From contig MU278357.1 in assembly GCA_022385755.1 (NCBI GenBank), forward strand, positions 874,105 through 938,104: DNA of 64,000 bases. The letters are read 5' to 3'. The notes below the pieces were generated by a model. That model had not been told where the DNA came from. It saw nothing but the letters and a program-made list of their open reading frames with translations, and did no database searches. The stretch is from Trametopsis cervina. Lineage: Eukaryota; Basidiomycota; Agaricomycetes; Polyporales; Irpicaceae. Shown one piece after another: positions 1 through 10,391 of the stretch. The translations under genes and the position numbers were made by a program. Numbering within the stretch: position 1 is the first letter of the stretch; each line of letters opens with the position of its first letter.

Positions 1-141
1 GCCGAGTTCGACACTCCTGCCAACCTTTTCGCCTCGTCATCAGACGGGATTTTCCGAACCATGTGTGAGCGGTCAGGCATAACGCTTGACGATATCGTCT
101 TTGCACGTAAGGAGAGGGGAGACTATAGCTATCAGTCATAG
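1..141 (+). CDS. ABC transporter, ABCC/MRP-type, 3' end only
   Basis: Only the last 46 codons and the TAG stop are in the window; the gene starts to the left. The visible tail contains FDTPANLF, followed by DGIFRTMCERSGITLDDI. This is the typical ending after the second nucleotide-binding domain of MRP/ABCC full transporters (the stretch after the H-loop, where the cassette feeds into a short helix reading MCERSGI). No ATP-binding motif is present in this fragment, so substrate and localisation cannot be judged. It is convergent with the acyl-CoA dehydrogenase gene on its right. Family assignment rests on this short but characteristic C-terminus. Confidence 0.7.
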   Translation, partial: AEFDTPANLFASSSDGIFRTMCERSGITLDDIVFARKERGDYSYQS

Positions 142-577
142 CTGTGAAGTCTCTCGCTCCGGCATTTTCATTTTCATTTAACGCACTCTCATGACCGTAC
201 GCGGCACTCATGATCACATAGATAGACTTATTGAAGGACGACATAATGTATCACTCCATACACGACCGCACCAAAATTACCTAAATTGCATAGAATGTGT
301 ATTAACACCCACAAATATAGAGTGCGAATGACAATGCCATTGATGTCAGCTCGTAGAAAGCCCCACAGGATACTTCCCTCCGGAAATTCTGAAGCATTAC
401 ACGCAAGCATGCATTAACTAGTGAAATGCAGTATATACATTATTTGAAGGCAGAGGGCATCGAAGTAGATTATTTGTATACTACTGCACGCAACTTCCTA
501 TCACGTAGTCTTCCTCCAAGAATAAAACAACGAATAAAGATTTGATCTTACAGTACTTAATCCGCGGAAAATATGAA
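142..577. other. Convergent 3' intergenic spacer
   Basis: Between the stop of the ABC transporter (+) and the stop of the acyl-CoA dehydrogenase (-). It is moderately AT-rich and contains AATAAA-like tracts around 522-540 that could serve 3' end formation. No coding exon or RNA gene was recognised. Confidence 0.5.
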
Positions 578-3081
578 CTATAGGCGTGCATTCTCAGGCA
601 TCCCGCGAATGGCTTGACGGACGCCAAGGTCAGCGAGTACATCTTCGGCTATGATGAGATAACATGACATCAGTATATAGGTTTGAGAATGATGGGATAT
701 TGGCATACCTCCACCGAGCAAGGCATCAAAGGGCACCGTTCGGTAATACTGCAAAAGGTGATACGCATCTGTCAAGCACTGACAGTGGGCAAGCACAGCG
801 GGGGACATACGTGTTCGATCAATCGGCCCATCCCGCTCTGTGTAATACCTCGCCCGCCAAAGATTTGGACGGCGTCGATAGCAGAAAGCTGAGCGCTGCG
901 CGTAGCGTACATCTTCAAGAAAGCGATGGGACTATTTCAAGGAGATGGTCAGAACGTAATTTGAACGCTAACACAATGAACATACCCAGCGAGCTTCTGC
1001 GCCTGTTCCTTGTAGGACTAAGTTTGGTAGCTAATGTTAATGGACTGTATGATTCGGCAGAATAGGAAAATAAGACGGACCATATTGCACATCTGGTAAG
1101 TGATGTTCTCCAACCAACTTTGTATGCTCTCTGCACGAGCGATCATCTGCGCGAGCTTGCCACGGACGACTGCGAGCGAAGAAAGAGGCTTGCCGAACGC
1201 TTTGCGCTGCTGGATCCATCTGCGGTTGTGGTCAGTCAGAGCGAAATAGAGTATACGGAGAAGAACGTACTGCATGCAAGCTTCGATGAGTAGTCGCTGG
1301 CTCCTTGCGGACGAGCAGCACATCACCCATCGCTCATGGTTGAAGTTACTGTTCCATAGAAGGTTGAAGTCAGTCGGAGCACGGTGTGTACATATTGCAA
1401 GACGTCGCACCTGAGCATGACGAAAATTCCTGCCCCTTCTTCTCCAAGAGTATTCTCCACAGGGACTTTAACATTGTCGAAGGTGACAAACGCTGTGCCG
1501 GCGGCAGGCGAATACGAAGTCTTGATCGGCTTGGTCTCAACACCCTCCTGGCGCTCTACGAGAATAACAGTGAAGCCGTCTTCTGTCTTACACCCGACTG
1601 TGAAGTAGTCTGAGAATCTGGGGAGAATTTCGTTCGTCAGGTCCTTCTCACACACAAAAACCGGAGAACTGTGAAGATAGGACAGAACTCACTGTCCGTT
1701 TGTGATCCACTTCTTATGTCCATTAATGATCCAATGTTTCCCGTCTTCTGTCTTAGTCGCTGTAGTCTGCAGTCCAAAGACATCGCTACCTGCATGGGCT
1801 TCCGAAATCTGTGTGCGATATGAAGCCGAAGGTCAGCTCATGCTCCTTCGATGGAAGAGGCGAACGTACAGCGAGACAGATATGCTTCTTGCCGCTGAAT
1901 ACCTCAGGTACAATCTTGGCTTTGAGTTCGGGAGATCCGAAGTTGAGGATGGGAGGGAGACCGATAACAGTACCCGCGTTGAGACCGTCTCCCCAACCAC
2001 GCGCGGCCGCACGAACGAGTTCCTGGGTTATGACCAACTGAAGATTATTCATAACGGAGGGTGAGTATACGGATCAGGACAGAACAGAGTCCGACATACT
2101 TCGTGGAAATAGTCAAACTACGGGCCGGATATTAGTAACATGATTAATCTAACGCATTTGCGACATACCTCTTCAGGAGCGACGATGCCGTTCATAAGGG
2201 TCAAGCCCTTGAGATGCTTGCCTGGGCCCATACGCATCGCGTGTAGGTTGGATTCGCTATGACATAAGCATGAGATTTTGGTACTGTACCACAAAATAAG
2301 GAACTCACGCCATCTTATCGAAAACAATCTGAGACGGGGGTTTGCCTTCCAGTTCCTTTGCCTGCAGTTAACGTTAACAAGGGGCTTGCATCGGTACATA
2401 TTTCACAGCAAATACCTGAGCATCTGGATACAGAATCTCATCCGTAAATAACCGGACGGCGGTCTGTAGTTTCTTGTGGCTCTACAATTCAAGATGCCAT
2501 CAGTGACCGTGCTTCGCCTTGCAGAGCGAAGGGCAGCGTACCTCCTTGAAGTACGGACTGTAGTATCCCTTTGTCAGCCATGTGGGCTCACCGTATGGGA
2601 TGTCGCTCAGAGCACCCGTTATACGTCCGTGTAATGAGGGTTTCTCGCCTTGAATAGTGCCGACTACTAGACGTTGATACTGTGGACGTTCAATAACCTC
2701 GTAGAGGTGGAGACCAAAGAAGGTTTCGGTAGCATCTTGACCACCTGAGAGACAAATCGGTGTCATTCAATAGAACAAATTTATCTAATGATAAGTATGC
2801 ACGCACGAACGTCCTCCTCAAGGAAAACGGCCGTTCCGCCGGGGTGCATGTCCTTGAATCGAGTAACATTGTATACTTTGGCGTCAATAATGATCCACTG
2901 TACGGAGCGGTTTAACGTGGTTGTCAGGTCTGTGGATATACATAACGCACCAAGTCGTCTGGGGTATTGTGCTAGACGGAATTGAAGCCCATGAAGGTGA
3001 GTACAATGCATGAAGGCAATGCGGTGGCTATCGCACCTTTGCGACCTCTTCGCGGGTATATTCTCTGATTTCTTTCGACAT
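578..3081 (-). CDS. Cytochrome b5 / acyl-CoA dehydrogenase fusion
   Basis: Flavoprotein that should oxidise an acyl-CoA to the 2,3-enoyl-CoA, with a haem-binding cytochrome b5 module at its N-terminus. The start is ATG at 3081 (MSKEIREYTREEVAK), then an intron, a 21-nt exon HNTPDDL at 2971-2951, and an exon with WIIIDAKVYNVTRF and the haem-ligand motif HPGG. The dehydrogenase part follows: FGLHLYEVIERPQY, then RAAARGWGDGLNAGTVIGLP near 1980, FDNVKVPVENTLGEEGAG near 1460, and an end at PENARL and TAG (578). The middle exons are separated by several short introns. Such b5-ACAD fusions are common in fungi; the acyl substrate is not known from sequence. It shares a 564-bp divergent promoter with SelO. 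The family is clear; exact internal splice sites were not all closed. Confidence 0.88.
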
Positions 3082-3645
3082 TACTGTGTGGGGGGTGCTT
3101 CGCTAGGGTCAATGTGTTCGTGGTCAAGATGAGAGGATCTGGGGAGGAAGAAAAGCTCAGGGCGACAGAAGCAGCTGAATTTGAGAGTGAATTCGAGCCG
3201 TTGGCGGTGACGCGCCCCAACACCGGACGATCAGGTCATTGCATGTGATTGTCTGATGTCACCAAATCAGCAGCCTGTGACTGGCGGGTCACATTTACTA
3301 TCCGACGGAGCTCGACGACTCGGACCTCGCTCTGGTACAGTACGGTAGCAGTGGATGCTCGACGGTGTCAGCTACTGGGTATGACCACTTGTTGCGAAGA
3401 GCAATTGAGAAACATCTACTGCTACAGTTCTGACTGTTTTGATCAATACTACGATTCACTTCAAAGTTTATGCGATCGCACGTCATATGCCAGCTGACTT
3501 CACCCTGTATTTTGCTTCTCATCTCTCATCGCGCCCGAGGTAGGTTTACTTGAGGTGCCCACCTAGTGTGCAACCACCACGCCCGCAGAGGTGAGTACAG
3601 TGTATCTCACTCAGATATACGTCTCACGGCGACATTTCAGGTCGT
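3082..3645. promoter_or_regulatory. Divergent promoter region, b5-acyl-CoA dehydrogenase / SelO
   Basis: 564 bp between two head-to-head start codons. No separate gene was seen. A GTGAGT...TTTCAG pair at about 3592-3640, just before the SelO start, could be a 5' UTR intron or an unrecognised upstream exon junction. Confidence 0.4.
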
Positions 3646-6254
3646 ATGTTCATTACCACTGCTTGCAAATACTACGCAAGCCCAAGTCTCTTTAGAACAA
3701 TGTCTACCTCGTCGAAACTGCCTCTTGGGTCTCTTCCCCTTCCCCCAGCAACACACACCTTGACCAAAAACCTTACACCCGACCCGCTAGCGACCTCTCC
3801 GAAAGAGTTTAATAAGCTCCAGCACGAGAGGCCCAGCTTGCAACGACGAGCTCGATTGGTGGATAGAAATGCTCACTTCAGCTATGTCGCACCCTGCCCT
3901 CTTCCATTCCCCTTCAGAATAGCTCCTGAGGAAGGCGAAGAGGTTACAGACAAGTCAGCGTTTATCGAGCAATGGCTATCTACCCGAGAAGCTCTTGCAG
4001 GCGAAGAGGGAGACATACAAAGACCCAGTGGACTGCACTCTTTCTATCCTGCGAAACGAGATGAATCTAGGGAGTTGCTGGCGTTGTCTGATACATGTTT
4101 GCAAGACTGTTTGCCCCACCTCGACGTGGGCGATGCGTTTGATATTCTGGGGACCCCTCGCCTCTCGAAAGCAGAAGAACAAAACCAGGAAACACCGCGC
4201 CCAGACAGTGCAGCCCGGAAAGAATTGATCGACGTACTCAGTGGTCATGCTACACTCATGAATATCTCTGAAGACGCCAACGAATCATGGGCACCATGGT
4301 CTCTGCGTTACAGTGGACATCAGTTTGGGAACTGGGCGGGACAGTTGGGCGACGGGAGAGCTATTTCAATTTGTGCGTATCCTGCCACACATGCCATGAC
4401 TTGTCGTTTCACGATGACCTCTAGTGGCTACTCCCCATCCCTCCAATCCCGACCTTGTATACGAACTGCAACTCAAAGGAGCGGGACGCACACCCTTTTC
4501 ACGGAGTGCAGATGGCCTTGCCATTGTTCGCGCCTCCATTCGCGAGTTTCTTTGCGCAGAAGGTCCGTACCCCTATGTCATACTTGTAATCGCATTTGAG
4601 AAGGTCCCCCGCTGCAGCGATGAATGCCCTCTCCATTCCCACAAGCCGCTCTCTCGCGCTCATAGAGCTGGCTTCTATTCCCGTCCTACGTGAACGCCTC
4701 GAACGCGCCTGCGTTGTATCACGCATAGCTCCCTCTTTTATCCGCGTCGGGTCATTCGAGGCGCTGAATCCTCCGGCCCTGACGTACAACTGGGGAGGAG
4801 GACAGCAGGAGAGCTCATGGGAGGCGCTGAGGTTGTTGGGTGAGTGGGTCGGGCGGAGAGTGTTGCAATTGCAAGGCGTGAAGTGGCGCGAAGACGGCCA
4901 AGACGGTGACGGGGATGCCTGGGGAAAGAAGCTGGTGTTAGAGAGCGCGAAGAGAAATGCGAAGATGGTTGCAGGATGGCAGGCCTATGGCTTCATGCAC
5001 GGTGTCATTAACACCGACAAGTGCGTCCTTCTGCTTGTGGTGCATTATATGGTCCTGCGCTGATACTCAGCTACACAGCGTTTCGATTATGGGCCTAACA
5101 ATTGACTACGGACCCTATGCATTCATGGACATCTTCAATCCGTACCACATATGCAATCACGACGATGGAGAAGGCAGGTACAACTACCAGAACCAACCCC
5201 AGGTCGTGTATGTGTTGTCCCACATCCAACGTGACATCACGTATCATTAGCTAACCGTACATTGCAGCTTATTCGCGATGCATGCCCTCCTCAACTCCCT
5301 CGCCCCTCTTGTTGGCGCAGAGATAGCCCGCGGAAACAAGGCTGTCCCGCCCGGCTGGGCAGCCGACGCCACAGAAGAGACTATTGAGGAATGGGAAAAA
5401 GCGGGGACGGAAGATATGTTGGACGCAATCAACGACATATTCCAAACGACTTGTGCCGAAGAGTATAGGAGGCTGATGCACAAGGTATGTGGCTCTTGCC
5501 CGATTGTACCCGCTGTGGTGTCGTCCGCAGGTCATTTGGTCTAACTGAGTCTATGCGTGTCATAGCGCCTTGCTCTTCGGCGGACACATCCTTCGGATGA
5601 GACCAAGCTGAACCGGCCACTGCTCAGTATCCTATCCGACCACAGCCTTGACTTCCACTCGACCTTCCGCCGCTTGTCGTACTTCCGTCCGTCGCTCCTC
5701 ACTTCGACCAATCCAGATGGAAAGAATCCCGAATTGGATGCGTATATCTCGTCCCTCCTGGCTTTGACCACGGACGAGAAGTTAGTCGACGAAATCAAGG
5801 CCAGGCAAGACTGGAAGGCGTGGCTGAATGCGTATGCGGAGAGGATTCACAGCGAGAGGGACCTGTGGGGTACCGAAGGCATAAGTGTAGATGAAGAGAG
5901 ACAGAAGGCAATGAGAGAAGGAAATCCGCGGTTTGTGCTGCGGCAGTGGGTGCTTGAGGAGGTCATCAAAGTCGTCGAGGAGGATACGGAGAGGGGTCGG
6001 AGGGTATTGGGAAAGGTTCTGAAGGTCAGCTTGCATGCCAATCTGCGTCACCATTGAACCCGTTCCTTTGTCATTTCTGACTGTGTTGATGACCCTGCTT
6101 TTCGTAGATGGCTACTAATCCATTTGCGCCGTGGGGAGGCGAAGATGACCCCGCGTCAACAGAAGCGTTGGATGAGGAAATTTTGGAGGAGAGGAGGCTG
6201 TGTGGGATTGGAGAGAAACGGATGCTGGGCTTCCAATGTAGCTGCTCCAGCTAG
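3646..6254 (+). CDS. Selenoprotein O homolog (SelO/YdiU, protein AMPylase family), Cys form
   Basis: Seven exons: 3646-4372, 4425-4562, 4618-5020, 5079-5207, 5268-5484, 5566-6024, 6108-6254. They join in frame to 739 codons. SelO proteins are pseudokinases that transfer AMP to protein hydroxyls; the yeast homolog (Fmp40) is mitochondrial. Visible family motifs are [14 protein letters not shown] in exon 1, [15 protein letters not shown] in exon 2, and [10 protein letters not shown] plus [16 protein letters not shown] across exons 3-4, which carry the catalytic Asn and Asp. The protein ends CSCSS, with Cys at the third-last position where animal SelO has selenocysteine, so no recoding is needed. 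The first ATG (3646) adds an 18-residue stretch ([18 protein letters not shown]) fitting a mitochondrial presequence; an alternative start lies at 3700. SelO genes with Cys are normal in fungi. Confidence 0.93.
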
Positions 6255-9200
6255 GTACGAGCTTTCTCGTTGCGAAAGACACATTCACTGTACGTATAGA
6301 AGCTCCAGATCGAGTGTACAACACGTCACAACTTACAGATCGCGCGCACGGCGGTGTTAACTGCTATCGAGTGATGCTCAACCTGTCCAAGCCATCGAGG
6401 CCGATGCGCCGCCTCTGAAGCTTACACTATCAATAGCCGCATGGTATCCTTATGTAGGGAGATAAGATGCTAAGAGAAGTGAGTACTTCGTAGTATAGTT
6501 GGAGAACGCAGCTCGCACGCACTACAACCGTGGTTTGTGAGATGCCTTCAGTAGCGGACGAATGAACGTTCAACCGACAGTGAGGGCAAATCAGAAAACA
6601 GGGACTCGACGAAAAAAGGGGATCGGCCGAGTTGAGTACGCCGTGGGTTCAGGATGCACATACAGGACCGAGTGCGAGCCGCACATTCGAAGGCCATTCA
6701 CACACTGTGAGCGGGCGGACCTGGGAGAGTTTACGACGCTTTGTTGGTCTGAACCCGGACTCTTTTGTGTGGACATGGTTTGGATGCCACGTCGGGGTCG
6801 AGTTCCGTGGTTCCTGATAGCATGAAGGTTTGAACATTTCGTAAGCATGGATCTAGTCCGCACACGGAGGGGGTTCAGCTTTATTTCCTGGTCCATGCAA
6901 TTCATCCACTGAAGTTTGCAGAGTAGAAAGACGACGTAGAAATGAATGACGTGCCATACAGAGAGACCCGTGTCATTTACTTCCAAGCAGCTTACAGTAG
7001 CGGCTGGTTGGTGTTGGAAAGCCACCTCGCCACATGACTGTTCGGTGGTGCATTGTCCTTCTGCCTGACATTCCAACATATCAATGTCGTGTCTGAAGCT
7101 AAATAGTCACATGAGGTTTGTTTTGTGCGTAGAGATGTCCTGATAACAATATACCGTCGGGGGAGTGATGCAAGTTGTACGATGAGGAAGTCGATCAATT
7201 CGGGAAGGGACATGAAGCTCGTATCGCGAATAGGCGCCGTTGAGCACAACTTCAACTTGAGCCACTTGGTCACTCAACCTCGTCAACATGCAACTTTCCG
7301 TTGGGAATCCAGCTGTTCTCATTAACTAGGTCTGCAATCCTCCAAGTCAGAGACTGACTGTGACCAACGGCAACAAGAAGCAGTGTCCTCTTGCATAGCG
7401 ATGCAACACAAGTATTCGGGCTACGTGCATCCGTACCACGAACTTGGCGGCTCAGGGCAACTTGGTATCGTGTACGAGAAGAACGCTCTCAAAACCTGGA
7501 GCTTGGCTACCTACTTGCTGCCCACAGTGCACCGCGACGGCCTTTTACTGCTCACGGAAGAAGATACAGAGCTGAATGTATTGTACAGCTGCTCCTGTCC
7601 GTCTCACGGGCGTGCTGTCGGTGATCTAGCGGTGGCCTTGAACACTATTCCTTGAAGATGTCCCAAGACCCCGATACACTTGTCTCGCACGTCTATCCAA
7701 CGCTTCTTGCATCGCCGCCATCGCCTTTGCCGCTAGGATGCATCGTCATGAGACAAAACACATGCTTCCCTCGTATAAAATTGGTTATAAGCAGGGTAGA
7801 AACGGTACGCAAGCGGAACGCTTCGTAGTCTACAAACTGATTAAGTCTGAACAGTTGTGCTAGTCTCCTGCTTTGGCCGACGTGCCTTACTCCTGTATAC
7901 AATGAGACATGGCGCGTGACCCATCCTCAGTGATGCTTTCCGAGTTGCAGATGCATCTTCTGCAGTGAATCTGGCGTGAAGCGGGAGGCTTCGGACGGGT
8001 TCGCTGTGGGGCTCGTCGCACTCTATCACAAGTTTATTGAAGTTGGAGAAGATTTGCAATGGTCTTCGGAATGGCTCGCGAGGCGCAGCACGGCGTGCTT
8101 GATGGCCACTGTGCTAAAATTTAGAGCACGGTGTGGCAACAGTCGAGAGTGGCACGCATCGCGTTCGATGTACCTGAAGGTCACCATCAGTTCACTGACT
8201 CTCACTACTATATAATGTTATGTTGCACTTTTATTAATTCTCAGGATCGCTAGGCACGAAGCCGCCAACTCACAAGTATGCAGTCAACGCGGTTTCTCAT
8301 GAACCAATGGGAACTGGGTCCTTGCGACCGGCTGCCCCTATCATTAGTCTTGAGTTCGATCCCATGCATGGGAGTTCACAATAACTGAATCGAGTATAGC
8401 ATTCAGATTGTTTACCGAACCACATCCGAACGTTCTGGCCACTGGCCAAGAGGGTCATATGGTTCCCCACGGGGCAGCCAGCTTCTCTCAAAGAAGCGTG
8501 GGTGAACTGTAGAACCTGTATTCCATCATAAGGATTGTCGAGAGCAGTGAAATCCATGGGCAAAAAGATGCCGACCCCGCAGCGTCTCCATTACAGTCAC
8601 TCACGCTCTGTGCTGTGCCATAACGGCAGTTAGATCCATCGTCAACCGTTCAATTGCTCCAAATTCCAAGGCATTGAGGATCCGACAGCTTTATGATGTA
8701 TAGCATGAACCTGTGGTAGGTCAACTGACATATAACCGCGGGCCGCAGCGCTTCTGCGTGGCTTTATTGACATTCACTTCGAATGCGGAGGATGGTTCGT
8801 GTGCGGTCTGGGAGCCTCGCAGGATGTACTCTGTGCTCACTGCGAGGTAGCTGAACGACCGCGGGTCGTTTTCAATGTTACTCAGGGTTCTGTGTTGGGC
8901 CGGCGTGCTCAATCTACTCAGTCTAAATGCGGAGAACGGCTTCCCATGTCACGTTAATTTGAATTCATGTGACCGTGATCAGCTACCCAGAGCCTTGGTG
9001 GCCTGTACCTTCGGTTTCATTCTCACCACATTGTGTTCGTCAAGCACCGTCCAATAATATAACTCTTCTGGTCATCTCAGGCAAATTCCGGTGTGCAATG
9101 CTATTGCTATCGCTTCATGGGCGATCAGGCTCGAAACAATTCCAGCCGCAGTAGCGACTTCGGGAGCAAGCCTTAGGGGTTCTCAACGTGAGCTTAACGG

Positions 9201-10391
9201 CGCCGTCTCACCCGAAGAGATCGTGGAGAGGATCCAGATTCGTTGTGCGCAGCTACGGAGCTTTACAGGATGGCAATTCGGCTTCGCCTTCTAGGCGGTG
9301 GCGTCGATCTCAGGTGTGCGGTGGTATTCATGGTGCTGGATGAGTTATTGACCTATCGCCTGCTCTTGTCCTTGTTAGTGTGCTGACAAAGTTGCGACGT
9401 ACAAGCCTAATAGCTTGCAATTGTATTAATCATCGGAAGCAGGATACATCAAGAACTCTTGGGACACTTACAGTATCCAGGTCATTTCCACTCAAATCCT
9501 TATCATTTGCTCCATTGATGAAGAATGAATATCGGGCAGGTCGAAACTTCTGAGGTGGTCATTTGATACCTCTTGATGCTCAATTGGACCAACTGCGCTG
9601 AACCCCTTATTGAGTTTGGTGGATTTGAGCGGTGTTCAGGTGGGTGCTGCAGATGGAGGTGTATTTCAAGGCCGAGGATGCCACCAGCGTCCGACCTGAG
9701 AGTCTTCGGGTAGTGATACAGTCTGCGGGCGACAACCGTGAGTACGTTCATTTCAGCCGAATTATGTTCCTTGTGCATCTGACCCGCACTCCTCGATCAC
9801 ACGCCTTTGAACGCTCTGTAGGTTGCACAACGACGCCCCTGCACTATGTGCCACGTCCACGTATGGCCAACAGAGGGGGCTGCCACATCTGTGGTAACCT
9901 GAAGCCTTAGTGAAGTAGGCTATTGGATGAAGGGTGCTTGCGAGGCTGTATTCAATTCTGGTTCACACCCTTACTGCTTCCAATGTATGTAACTGGCCCA
10001 TCCGGCTCGCCAATTATGTGCATCGCCCTCCTCCAATCAGCGTCTCGTTCTGCCACAGATTCATCTCTAAGGGCGTTCCCATGCAAGTGGTCAGCTGCAC
10101 CTATGCCCTATCTGAGTTACGTAGGTCCATCTTTCTTCTCCAAAGGGTATGATGCTCTGTCCCAGGTGACATTCAGTTTCAGTCCTTAGTTCACATCTGC
10201 AAGGCTCATGACATTCTCTGTCCTAGATCGTCGGCCATAGATGGGTTATGGTGTAAGCCAGTCTCGTCCTACTCTCTGGACGGAGTATATAAAGAGACCA
10301 TGGGTGTTTCAATTGCCCCTCAACTGGCCTATTCGGTCGTTCTTCTACTCACCTCCACAACCCAATCAACCCACTTTTACCTTTAGGCACT
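6255..10391. other. 4.1 kb interval without an intact recognisable gene
   Basis: Between SelO and alcohol oxidase, both on +. No open frame here continues across plausible introns into a known family. Some minus-strand stretches look coding-like but were not joined, for example SLTWRIADLVNENSWIPNGK near 7350-7270, LSNIENDPRSFSYLAVSTEY near 8880-8820 and VLQFTHASLREAGCPVGNHM near 8515-8460. They may be exons of one unrecognised or decayed minus-strand gene. The last ~120 bp hold the alcohol oxidase core promoter. Confidence 0.5.
10286..10294 (+). promoter_or_regulatory. TATA box of the alcohol oxidase gene
   Basis: TATATAAAG lies 106 bp before the ATG at 10392 and is followed by a C/T-rich tract (about 10330-10385) typical of strong fungal promoters. 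This fits a highly expressed oxidase gene. Assignment is by position and consensus only. Confidence 0.6.

Noticed and set aside
8341..8380. B-box-like GAGTTCGATCC suggesting a tRNA
   Set aside because: No pairing T-stem, no A-box at the right distance and no acceptor stem; the nearby CCCATGCATGGG is a simple short palindrome.
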